DNA of 39,798 bases from CAVQRC01 sp963715045. GTDB taxonomy: Bacteria > Planctomycetota > Planctomycetia > Pirellulales > Lacipirellulaceae. This document shows positions 1 through 9,403 of the stretch, piece by piece. The notes beneath the pieces were generated by a model. The model ran no database searches. It saw nothing but the letters and a program-made list of their open reading frames with translations, and had not been told where the DNA came from. Numbering within the stretch: the stretch's first letter is position 1; every line of letters begins with the position of its first letter. The DNA lies in NCBI GenBank assembly GCA_963715045.1, contig CAVQRC010000028.1, positions 1-39,798 of the forward strand. The letters are read 5' to 3'. A program made the position numbers and the translations under genes.

Positions 1-1550
1 GATGGGGTTCAGCTCCCGGCAGCGGCGAGTGCGATGGCGACTCGAAGCATCAGAATGCCGGGCTTTTTTGAACCACGAACCGCCGTGGCGATTCGCGGAT
101 TCGTGGTGACCGCGGCGTTCTTGGGGGACGCCGGCCGGCGGTGGCAGCGCGGGAGAATCCCGGCTTTTGGCAACCGGCTTCGCAGCGGGCAAGCACCCGG
201 AAAAAGCCGGGCTTCGCGGCGGCCCAAAGCCCGGCATTTGGAGCCGGTTGCCTGGGTGGTCTTGGGGTTCAGCTCCCGGCAGCGGCGAGTGCGATGGCGA
301 CTCGAAGCATCAGAATGCCGGGCTTTTTTGAACCACGAACCGCCGTGGCGATTCGCGGATTCGTGGTGACCGCGGCGTTCTTGGGGAACGCCGGCCGGCG
401 GTGGCAGGCGGGAGAAGCCCGGCTTTTGGCAAGCGGCTTCGCAGCGGGCAAGCACCCGGAAAAAGCCGGGCTTCGCGGCGGCCCAAAGCCCGGCATTTGG
501 AGCCGGTTGCCTGGGTGGTCTTGGGGTTCAGCTCCCGGCAGCGGCGAGTGCGATGGTGACTCGAAGCATCAGAATGCCGGGCTTTTTTGAACCACGAACC
601 GCCGTGGCGATTCGCGGATTCGTGGTGGCCGCGGCGTTATTGGGGGACGCCGGCCGGCGGTGGCAGGCGGGAGAAGCCCGGCTTTTGGCAAGCGGCTTCG
701 CAGCGGGCAAGCACCGGAAAAAGCCGGGCTTCGCGGCGGCCCAAAGCCCGGCATTTGGAGCCGGTTGCCTGGGTGGTCTTGGGGTTCAGCTCCCGGCAGC
801 GGCGAGTGCGGTGGTGACTCGAAGCATCAGAATGCCGGGCTTTTTTGAACCACGAACCGCCGTGGCGATTCGCGGATTCGTGGTGGCCGCGGCGTTATTG
901 GGGGACGCCGGCCGGCGGTGGCAGCGCGGGAGAAGCCCGGCTTTTGGCAACCGGCTTCGCAGCGGGCAAGCACCCGGAAAAAGCCGGGCTTCGCGGTGGC
1001 CCAAAGCCCGGCATTTGGAGCCGGTTGCCTGGGTGGTCTTGGGGTTCAGCTCCCGGCAGCGGCGATGCGATGGTGACTCGAAGCATCAGAATGCCGGGCT
1101 TTTTTGAACCACGGACCGCCGTGGCGATTCGCGGATTCGTGGTGGCCGCGGCGTTATTGGGGGACGCCGGCCGGCGGTGGCAGCGCGGGAGAAGCCCGGC
1201 TTTTGGCAACCGGCTTCGCAGCGGGCAAGCACCCGGAAAAAGCCGGGCTTCGCGGCGGCCCAAAGCCCGGCATTTGGAGCCGGTTGCCTGGGTGGTCGTT
1301 GGGGTCTAGCCTCCAGGCAGCGGCGAGTGCGATGGTGACTCGAAGCATCAGAATGCCGGGCTTTTTTGAACCACGGACCGCCGTGGCGATTCGCGGATTC
1401 GTGGTGGCCGCGGCGTTCTTGGGGGACGCCGGCCGGCGGTGGCAGCGCGGGAGAAGCCCGGCTTTTGGCAACCGGCTTCGCAGCGGGCAAGCACCGGAAA
1501 AAGCCGGGCTTCGCGGTGGCCGGGCTTTCACCACCCCCGGCTCCGATCTA
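1..1550. repeat. Tandem array of ~260-bp repeats, subfamily A
   Basis: Five complete units and one final partial unit are visible, and the array continues off the left edge. The landmark TGGGGTTC recurs at about 3, 263, 522, 780, 1040 and (altered) 1300, giving a period of 258-260 bp. Each unit carries four copies of a GCCGGGCTT box in alternating orientation, within the contexts AAAGCCCGGCATTTGG, GAATGCCGGGCTTTTTT, GAAGCCCGGCTTTTGG and AAAAAGCCGGGCTTCG. Units differ by scattered substitutions and by 1-2 base indels. The period is not a multiple of three, so no reading frame is kept from unit to unit. Long open frames here on both strands follow from base composition and are not called as genes. 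The last unit ends about 60 bp before the acyltransferase gene. Confidence 0.93.
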
Positions 1551-1611
1551 GGCTAAAACCAGCAAGACGCTGAAGTCCTCTGCCGGCTCGCACTTCATTG
1601 ACAGGCATCGT

Positions 1612-2757
1612 ATGCAAGGCCCGTTTCCGGTCAACATCAGCAAATCGGTGTTTGCCTTCCGAGGATACAACGTCACCAATCTGGGTCGGACACCGGAATT
1701 GCTGGCAATCCCGGCGTACCAGGAAACGATCACCACGTACCTGCAGACAGCCGGCCGGATTTGCAGCGAGGTCGTCGGCCGCAAGGTCGATCTAGTCGGC
1801 CTCGTAAGGGATCGTGTCGAGCCGACGCTCCGCGAATATCCCGAAACCATTGCCCTGGTCGTCGCCGTCGAACTGGCTCAGCTTCAGCTGCTGCGGGAGC
1901 ACTTCGACGTCGAATTCGCCAAGGCCATGTTCGTCTACGGGTACAGTCTCGGTGAATTGTCCGCGGTGATGGCTTGCGGCGTATTCGCGCTCGAGGAAAC
2001 CTTGCGGGTGCCGCTCACGCTCGCAGAAGATTGCGCGGCCCTGGCGGCCGACATCCGGATGGGAATCCTGTTTTCCCGAGGAGTGGCAATCGACCAGAAA
2101 GAAGTCCTCCGACAATGCCAGCGGATCACCGCCGAAGGCAACGGGACCATCTGCATGTCGGCCGTGCTCTCCCCCAATACGCTGCTGTTACTCGGGCAGC
2201 GGGAGACGATGGCCAGATTCGAAGCGACGATGCACGAAGTCCTGCCGCACAAAGTGCATCTGCGGAAGAACGACAATCGCTGGCCGCCGCTGCACACGCC
2301 GATTGTTCGTAGTCGGTGCGTCGTCGATCGAGCAAGCGTGATGCTCGAAACCATGCCCGGGGGTTTCGTTCCCGCCTGTCCGCTGATCTTGTCGCTCGTC
2401 ACGGGCAAACTGGGATACGCCGACTACGACGCCCGCGGACTGCTGCGAGACTGGATTGATCACCCCCAGCGATTGTGGGACGCCGTCTACGAGACGCTGG
2501 CCAGCGGCGCCGAGACCGTCATCCACGTCGGGCCGGAACCGAATCTGATTCCGGCCACGTTCCGCCGCATTCGAGACAACGTCAGGCAGCAACTCGCAGG
2601 TCGCTCGCTGGGCAGCCTGGGCCTGAAGGCCGTCTCGGGCATGGCCGGCCGGCCCTGGCTGGCGACCGTCCTGCCGATGCGGGCAGCTCTGCTACGCGCC
2701 CCGTCGCTCCAGGAAATCGTGCTCGAAGACTGGCTCATTGAACACCAGCCGGGATAG
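1612..2757 (+). CDS. FabD-like acyltransferase (malonyl-CoA:ACP transacylase family)
   Basis: The 381-residue product resembles acyl-carrier-protein acyltransferases, which move an acyl group, typically malonyl, from CoA to the phosphopantetheine arm of a carrier protein. The nucleophile elbow GYSLGE lies at residues 110-115 with the catalytic Ser at 112. A plausible partner His is at 228 in WPPLHTP. The usual N-terminal oxyanion motif FPGQG is replaced by FAFRGYN near residue 14. The C-terminal half has the family's pattern, ending in a VIHVGPEPNL segment like the usual EIGPG(K/N)VL region. No other fatty-acid or polyketide gene is nearby, so the carrier partner is unknown. It stands alone between array A and a riboswitch-controlled gene. 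The ATG start is the first in frame, and the ribosome-binding site is weak (GACAGG). Family confidence is good; the specific substrate is not determined. Confidence 0.8.
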   Translation: MQGPFPVNISKSVFAFRGYNVTNLGRTPELLAIPAYQETITTYLQTAGRICSEVVGRKVDLVGLVRDRVEPTLREYPETIALVVAVELAQLQLLREHFDVEFAKAMFVYGYSLGELSAVMACGVFALEETLRVPLTLAEDCAALAADIRMGILFSRGVAIDQKEVLRQCQRITAEGNGTICMSAVLSPNTLLLLGQRETMARFEATMHEVLPHKVHLRKNDNRWPPLHTPIVRSRCVVDRASVMLETMPGGFVPACPLILSLVTGKLGYADYDARGLLRDWIDHPQRLWDAVYETLASGAETVIHVGPEPNLIPATFRRIRDNVRQQLAGRSLGSLGLKAVSGMAGRPWLATVLPMRAALLRAPSLQEIVLEDWLIEHQPG

Positions 2758-2978
2758 CTCCGCTGCCCGGCATGGGGAACGTGGTCGTCCGAGTGTGTTC
2801 CGTTGAGCAATCGCGGCGGCTGATCCGTCTGCCTGGGAATCATCAGAATCCCCGGATTTCTCCGCAGTGGGCAACCGCATTCGGCGAATCGAGCGGTCAG
2901 CAGCTGCGTCGTCGCCCGCGTGACGAACCGATAGTTTTTCGGCCCTGAAGCTACTGGCACTTCACGGTGCCGGCCGTT
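2758..2978. other. Intergenic spacer with a degenerate solo repeat fragment
   Basis: No gene is visible. Around 2836-2880 the words CATCAGAATCCCCGGATTT and GGGCAACC echo the CATCAGAATGCCGGGC portion of array A, which suggests a decayed solo copy of that repeat. Confidence 0.4.
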
Positions 2979-3007
2979 TTGACAACCCACGATTAAAAAG
3001 CTACGTT
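2979..3007 (+). promoter_or_regulatory. Sigma-70-type promoter upstream of the c-di-GMP riboswitch
   Basis: A consensus -35 hexamer TTGACA (2979-2984) is separated by exactly 17 bases from TACGTT (3002-3007) as a -10. Transcription would begin near 3013-3016, about 30 bases ahead of the riboswitch aptamer, leaving a leader of about 300 nt before the metalloprotease start. The match is by eye and the -10 is imperfect. Confidence 0.5.
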
Positions 3008-3044
3008 TTTGATGCAACTTGCTAGACAGCGGGCCACCCCCATG

Positions 3045-3137
3045 GTGAGGTCCACGAAAACGGCAAACCGGTCGCGAGGCCGGGACGCAAAGCCACGGGT
3101 CTTTGTTCTCAAAGACCGCCGGGCTACCGAAGCTCAC
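3045..3137 (+). ncRNA. Cyclic di-GMP-I riboswitch aptamer (GEMM-I)
   Basis: The RNA follows the GEMM-I layout. An outer helix GTGAG (3045-3049) pairs with CTCAC (3133-3137). Inside it lie the conserved GGCAAACC, a hairpin GGTC-GCGA-GGCC closed by a GNRA tetraloop, the hallmark GGGACGCAAAGCC, a second arm GGTCTTTG/CAAAGACC, and the closing CCGGGCTACCGAAG. In this family these elements form the c-di-GMP pocket and the tetraloop-receptor contact. The aptamer sits about 180 nt upstream of the metalloprotease start on the same strand. Whether c-di-GMP turns the gene on or off cannot be told from sequence alone. Confidence 0.9.
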
Positions 3138-3211
3138 TTCATTCGAAGCTGCAACCGGATACCGGAGTGTATGGGGCGGTCCACTCGGCGCTTGTCTTTC
3201 TGCTGATCTGA

Positions 3212-3236
3212 AAGCCGCGTGTGCGTCACGCGGTTT
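3212..3236 (+). terminator. Hairpin in the riboswitch leader, possible expression platform
   Basis: CCGCGTG (3215-3221) pairs with CACGCGG (3227-3233) around a 5-base loop. The stem can extend through flanking AAG/TTT. Only three T residues follow, so it is a weak intrinsic terminator at best. Its place between aptamer and start codon makes it a candidate regulatory stem. Confidence 0.35.
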
Positions 3237-3319
3237 CGCAGAAGTTCTGCACGGCGCCTGATGGATGGTTCTCAACGCCTTCATCGCAGAATCTGCATCC
3301 AGAGGGGTACGACGTCGCC

Positions 3320-6300
3320 ATGTCCCAACGCCGCGGGTTTCAACGTTTCGGACAACTTCTGCGAACGCGAACCCGTCGAACCGGGACCGGCCGGCAAGCC
3401 GACCCCCCAAAAAACGTGCAGTGCACACTCGATGTCAGCGTTCTCGAAGAACGACTCATGATGAGCGCCGTGCCGCTCGACGCGGCGGCAGTCACCGAAG
3501 CAGACGAGATGGCAACCGTCTCGCTCGATCAACTGGCCGGAATCGATCACACGGCTGTCGCGTCGATTCAGCTCTTCGATGAACCCGCCGCGCACGGATT
3601 CGTCGACCTCCCAACCAGCATCGACCCGGAGTCCGAAGACTCCCAACACGACTCGCACGAGGAACATGGGCCGCACGAGGAACATGACGACGACCACTTC
3701 GATGTTTTCGGCAATGAGTTCCACGCACTCCCCGTCCCCACATCCGAGGATGCGCAAGGCTCACCCGACAGCATCAATATCGACGAGACGGACGACAGCC
3801 TCGTACCGCTCGGCGATACCTTCCTGCTGCATAGCAACCTCGGGGCAAGCCACACGATTTATCTCGACTTCGACGGACACACCACATCGGGGACGACCTG
3901 GAACTCGGCCTTCAACGGCGGGCAGGCATTCACGACCCCGGCCTATGACTTCGACGGCAATACGGGCAGCTTCAGCAACTCCGAACTCACTCGCATTCAG
4001 TACATCTGGCAACGCGTCGCCGAAGACTTCATCGCCTTCGACGTCGACGTCACCACCGAATTGCCCACCATGGACGAGCTGACCAACAGCGGCGGGTCCG
4101 ATGCCGAATGGGGCGTGCGGGTCGTGATCGGCGGCAGCAGCGGAGACTGGTATGGATCGACGGCCGGCGGCGTGGCCTATCGCAACTCATTCAACTACGG
4201 CAATGACACGCCCGCGTTCGTGTTCGAAGCCCAACTGGGAAATGGCAACGAGAAGTACACCGCCGAGGCCATCAGCCACGAAGTGGGGCATACGCTCGGA
4301 TTGTCACATGACGGAAATTCCAGCACCACGTACTACCGAGGGCACGGCAGCGGCGACACCGGCTGGGCTCCGATCATGGGCAGCGGATACTACGAAAACC
4401 TCACCCAATGGAGCTCGGGCGAGTACTCCGGGGCCAACAACTCTCAAGACGATCTGTCGATCATCACCGGCAACAACGGATTCGGATATCGGGCGGACGA
4501 CTTTGGCGACTCGATCGGCTCTGCCGACACGCTCGGCGTGAACGGTTCCAACGTCTACACGGCGGGAATCATTGAAACCAGCTCCGATTATGACGTCTTC
4601 TCCTTCACCACCACCGGCGGCTTGATCGACCTGGCGATCGACGGCGTCGCCAGGGGAACCAATCTCGACATCATGGCGTCGCTGTACGATGCCGTCGGGA
4701 CGCTGATCGTATCGTCCAACCCGCTCAACTACCTCGACGCGGCGATCACAACGAGCGTTGCGGCAGGCGAATACTTCCTCGAGATCACCGGCGTCGGCAG
4801 GGGCGATCCGGCGTCCGGCTACTCCGATTACGCGAGCCTCGGCCAGTACTTCGTCAGCGGCACGATCGCCACGGCCACCAATGACTTCGTGGCGATCACC
4901 GCGACCGATGCCGTTCTTGCCGAAGGCGACGCAGGAACGACGAACTACACGTTTACCGTGACACGCACCGGCGACACGAGCCAGGCCACGAGCGTCGACT
5001 ACTCGGTGGCTGGGATCGGCGGCGATGCGGCCTCGGCAGACGACTTTGCCGGCGGCGGGCTGCCTGGCGGTACCGTGAATTTCGCGGCTGGCCAAACGAG
5101 CCGCACCATCACGATCGAGGTCGCCGGTGACACCCAGTTCGAAATGGACGAGACCTTCCGCGTGACGCTCGCGAACGCGGCCGGAGCGACCCAGATCTCC
5201 GCGAGTACCGCCGACGGCACGATCCTGGCCGATGACGATCCGCTGATCGGCGGCATCGACACCGGCGTCGTCACCGAAGACGTCGATCCGGATGCCGACG
5301 GCCTGCTGGAAACGAGCGGCACCCTCACGATCGCCAACGACGCAAGCGGCCAGGCCAGCTTCCATGCAGATACGTTCGCCGGGACTTACGGCGAGTTGAC
5401 CATGAATGCCGCCGGCAACTGGAGCTACGCCGCCGATAACACGCAGAGTGCGATTCAATTGCTTGCGGCCGGAGAGTCGCTCACCGATACGATCACCGTC
5501 CTGCGGCCGACGGCACGACGCATGACGTAACGATCACGATCCAGGGCGCGGATGACACGACGGTCATCGCCGGCGTCGACACGGGCGTCGTCACCGAAGA
5601 CGTCGATCCGGACGCCGACGGCCTGCTGGAGACGAGCGGCACGCTCACGATCAGCGGCGGCGACGCGGGCGAGGCCAGCTTCCAGGCCGGCACGATCGAC
5701 GGCACGCATGGCCAGCTCACGCTCGACTCGGCCGGCCACTGGAGTTATGCGGCCGACAACACGCAGAGCCTCATCCAAGGCTTGACGGCCGGCGCGACGC
5801 TGGTCGACACGATCACGGTCACCGCGGTCGACGGCACGACGCATGACGTAACGATCACGATCCAGGGCGCGGATGACACGACGGTCATCGCCGGCGTCGA
5901 CACGGGCGTCGTCACCGAAGACGTCGATCCGGACGGCGACGGCCTGCTGGAGACGAGCGGCACGCTCACGATCAGCGGCGGCGACGCCGGCGAGGCCAGC
6001 TTCCAGGCCGGCACGATCGACGGCACGCATGGCCAGCTCACGCTCGACTCGGCCGGCCACTGGAGTTACGCGGCCGACAACACGCAGAGCCTCATCAAGG
6101 CTTGACGGCCGGCGCGACGCTGGTGGACACGATCACGTCACCGCGGTCGACGGCACACGCATGATGTAACGATCACGATCCAGGGCGGATGACACGACGG
6201 TCATCGCCGGCGTCGACACGGGCGTCGTCACCGAAGACGTCGATCCGGACGCCGACGGCCTGCTGGAAACGAGCGGCACGCTCACGATCAGCGGCGGCGA

Positions 6301-7483
6301 CGCGGCGAGGCCAGCTTCCAGGCCGGCACATCGACGGCACGCATGGCCAGCTCACGCTCGACTCGGCCGGCCACTGGAGTTATGCGGCCGACAACACGCA
6401 GAGCCTCATCCAAGGCTTGACGGCCGCGCGACGCTAGACACGATCACGGTCACCGCGGTCGACGGCACGACGCATGACGTAACGATCACGATCCAGGGCG
6501 CGGATGACACGACGTCATCGCCGGCGTCGACACGGGCGTCGTCACCGAAGACGTCGATCCGGACGGCGACGGCCTGCTGGAAACGAGCGGCACGCTCACG
6601 ATCAGCGGCGGCGACGCGGGCGAGGCCAGCTTCCAGGCCGGCACGATCGACGGCACGCATGGCCAGCTCACGCTCGACTCGGCCGGCCACTGGAGTTATG
6701 CGGCCGACAACACGCAGAGCCTCATCCAAGGCTTGACGGCCGGCGCGACGCTGGTGGACACGATCACGGTCACCGCGGTCGACGGCACGACGCATGACGT
6801 AACGATCACGATTATCGGCAGCGATGAACGTGACCGTCGGCACGCCAGGCATCACGGTCACCCCGATCACGGGTCTGTCGACGAAGGAGAGTGGACGCTC
6901 GGCCAGCTTCGAGGTCGTCCTCGATAGCCGGCCAACGGCTGAGGTGACGATCGAACTGACCTCCCTCGATACCACCGAAGGACGGTTGGATCGAGATCGG
7001 CTCGTCTTCAATCAGGACAACTGGGATGTGGCCCAGGTCGTGAGGGTGCGGGGAGTCGATGACCACATACGCGATGGCAACGTGAAGTACACCGTACAAG
7101 TTGGTGCGGCGGTGAGTGACGACAGCAATTACAACGGGCTCGATGGCGACGATGTCGAGATCACCAACCGCGACAATGAGAGAGGCAGGAAGGGCCGAGG
7201 ATTTGACGGCGGAAATGAAGGCGGCGCGGCCGGCAGTAGCGGCAGCGGGGACAGCGGTGGAAAAGACAGTGCCCCGGGCAAAATCAAGAAATCGGTCACG
7301 GCCTCCAAAATAGCCGACTTCGGCAGCTCGCTGCGGGGCTTCCTGTCCGCTCTGACCGGAATCGACCAGGAGTCGGGATCAACCGCGAAGGACCACGTGG
7401 TGGCAGATATCGGCGAAGACGGACTCCGGGGTAGCGTTCATCAGGCCGTTGAGTTGCTATTCGAGGCAACGGCACGACAATAG
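3320..7483 (+). CDS. Secreted metalloprotease with Calx-beta and VCBS repeats (frameshifted as given)
   Basis: The start at 3320 is chosen because AGAGGGG lies about 12 nt upstream and because the planctomycete N-terminal motif LEERLMMSA falls at residues 42-50. A His/Asp/Glu-rich spacer follows. A metzincin-type zinc protease domain covers about residues 185-400, with HEVGH at 320-324 and a third His at 330 (HExxHxxGxxH). A pre-peptidase C-terminal-like domain and a Calx-beta domain (about 516-640) come next. VCBS repeats then start near base 5245. The final part (6824-7483) holds another Calx-beta-like segment, a Gly/Ser linker and a helical tail. The reading frame breaks near 5505, again many times between 6095 and 6510, and near 6820. 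The intact protein would be about 1,380 residues. It is probably exported and acts on, or binds to, surface material. The leader contains a c-di-GMP riboswitch. Confidence 0.82.
5245..6818 (+). repeat. Five near-identical ~318-bp VCBS repeat units inside the metalloprotease gene
   Basis: The words GACGGGCGTCGTCACCGAAG or close variants recur near 5260, 5580, 5897, 6216 and 6530, giving a 318-bp (106-codon) period. Unit 1 is diverged; units 2-5 are almost identical apart from indels. Each intact unit encodes a VCBS domain containing DTGVVTEDVDPDADGLLETS and HWSYAADNTQSLIQGL. Units 3-4 have about ten small deletions relative to units 2 and 5, and most of them lose a G. Confidence 0.9.
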
Positions 7484-7603
7484 CGAACGAACAGCTTGGA
7501 GCCGGGACAACGACGCCACGGCCGAAGATCAGGACCGGGAAGATGAAAGACGCCTGAAGTTAGTCGCGGCGATGCTCGAGAAGCGATAGGGCCGACATTG
7601 CCG

Positions 7604-8524
7604 TCAGCGTCGAACTGGAATCGAAATTTCGTCGGCGGAGTCTGCCGCGGGAGCATAGTAGTCGGGCTGAGACAGCGATTCGCGGTCTTCCGCGGGATAC
7701 ATCATCAGCATGACCTCCTCGGGCGGCCGTATCGAGGCGACTGCCGGTCGCCCCGGCCCGCGGTTGTCTGCGTCCGTCCCCCAGTAGTCGTCATACTCGA
7801 GTTCTCCCAGGGCGGTGGGCGACTTGGGTGGGTCGGCCTCGGCCGCGTAAACGTACGGTGAGGCGAACCGGGCCGGCCGCGGCTCCGAGATCACCGGCCG
7901 AACGCTGGATTTCGGTGGCAACGGGCGGATCGGCGTGAGCCTCGGTGGCGGCTCACGTGGGTCGGCGTTCGCCGCTGCCTGCAGAATTCGGTCCGGGCCG
8001 AGCAGATCGACCTCATCGGCGATTCTCACGATCGGGCTCGGCATGGCCGGAAGGTTTGCGGTGGCTTCGACAGGCACGTCCGCGTTCGTGGCCGGGAGCC
8101 GCACCGTAGGACGATCGCCGCCCAGGCGTCCGGGTGGCGGAACCGCCCGGCGAAGGGCCTGGCTGAAGCGGTCGGTTTGAGCGGGCCGTGCCGGCGAGGT
8201 CTGGCCGGGTGTCCGAGCAGCGACCGGCTCCTGAGGTGCCCGCCGCCGCGGAGTTGGCGAGGCGATCACGGGCTCGGGCACACGTCGAGTCGGCCGTGGC
8301 TTCGCGACCTGGAGTCGGGTTGATTCGCCGTCGGCGGTGTAGCTGGGAGAGCAGTAGCCGGCGGCTGCGAAGTAGCCGAGAAACCCGTCGGGAAAAACGT
8401 CGTAATCGACCGGGCATCCGACCTGACAGCGTGCGCAGCCGACGCTGAGCAGCAGCACCGCGGCGGAGCCCCACCGCGTGCAGATGCGAAACGACAGATC
8501 GACTCGGCGGCGCAGGTCGGCCAT
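7604..8524 (-). CDS. Hypothetical proline-rich lipoprotein
   Basis: The 306-residue product begins with a basic stretch, a hydrophobic core and a lipobox-like LLLSVGC, so it is probably a lipid-anchored exported protein. Cysteine-rich CARCQVGCP follows at once, and then DYDVFPDGFLGYFAAAGYCSPSY. The rest (from about residue 65) is low-complexity Pro/Arg/Ala-rich sequence with an acidic tail ending in SADEISIPVRR. I recognise no enzymatic domain. It is convergent with the metalloprotease, 120 bp away, and its upstream side opens into array B1. Start choice: the ATG at 8524 opens the signal peptide directly. Function is unknown. Confidence 0.6.
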   Translation of the reverse strand: MADLRRRVDLSFRICTRWGSAAVLLLSVGCARCQVGCPVDYDVFPDGFLGYFAAAGYCSPSYTADGESTRLQVAKPRPTRRVPEPVIASPTPRRRAPQEPVAARTPGQTSPARPAQTDRFSQALRRAVPPPGRLGGDRPTVRLPATNADVPVEATANLPAMPSPIVRIADEVDLLGPDRILQAAANADPREPPPRLTPIRPLPPKSSVRPVISEPRPARFASPYVYAAEADPPKSPTALGELEYDDYWGTDADNRGPGRPAVASIRPPEEVMLMMYPAEDRESLSQPDYYAPAADSADEISIPVRR

Positions 8525-8589
8525 GACTCACGAGCGGTTGGGGGGAAGAAGCACCTCTGCATGCAGTTGAACTATCGGTGTAATCGGCA

Positions 8590-9403
8590 AAGTCGCCCCA
8601 GCTTCTGCAGCCCAAAGCCCGGCATTTGGGACCGGCGGCCCGGGTGGTGATGAGGACTGCGAATGGCAGCGGTGGTTGCGGTGTCGTGCTGCAGCATCCG
8701 AATGCCGGGCTTTTTTGCGCACCTGCCAGCCGCGGCGGTGGGAGCGTTCTCAGGCAGGCGTATCGGGTGTCCGAGGGCTTGGTACACGATCCGGCCGTTG
8801 CCGCGGCGAAGAATCCCGGCTTTCTGCGTGTGGGTTCAGAGCGGGCACGCCACGGAAAAAGCCGGGCTTCGGGCAAAGCCCGGCATTTGGGACCGGCGGC
8901 CCGGGTGGTGATGAGGATTGCGAATGGCAGCGGTGGTTGCGGTGTCGTGCTGCCGCATCCGAATGCCGGGCTTTTTCGCGCGCCTGCCAGCCGCGGCGGT
9001 GGGAGCGTTCTCAGGCAGGCGTATCGGGTGTCCGGGCGGCTTGGTACACGATCCGGCCGTTGCCGCGGGAAGAATCCCGGCTTTTTGCGTGTGGGTTCAG
9101 AGCGGGCACGCTGCGGAAAAAGCCGGGCTTCGGGCAAAGCCCGGCATTTGGGACCGGCGGCCCGGGTGGTGAAGAACCGCGAATGGCAGCGGTGGTTGCG
9201 GTGTCGTGCTGCAGCACCCGAATGCCGGGCTTTCGCCCACCTGCCAGCCGCGGCGGTGGGAGCGTTCTCAGGCAGGCGTATCGGGTGTCCGGGCGGCTTG
9301 GTACACGATCCGGCCGTGGCCGCGGGAAGAATCCCGGCTTTTTGCGTGTGGGTTCAGAGCGGGCACGCAACGGAAAAAGCCGGGCTTCGCGCCCGGGCTT
9401 CGC
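8590..9403. repeat. Repeat array B1 (~263-bp units, subfamily B)
   Basis: Three units are visible, with AAAGCCCGGCATTTGG recurring near 8611, 8875 and 9138. Each unit has the shared order: that box, GGCCCGGGTGG, GAATGCCGGGCTTTTT, CAGCCGCGGCGGTGGGAG, AAGAATCCCGGCTTT, then AAAAAGCCGGGCTTCGGGC. Adjacent units form the hairpin GCCGGGCTT-CGGGCA-AAGCCCGGC. The array stops right at the stop codon of the PQQ-like gene (minus strand, 9404). Confidence 0.92.

Noticed and set aside
1..1550. CRISPR-like tandem structure
   Set aside because: Whole ~260-bp units are repeated with no short direct repeat plus unique spacer pattern, and no cas gene is present.
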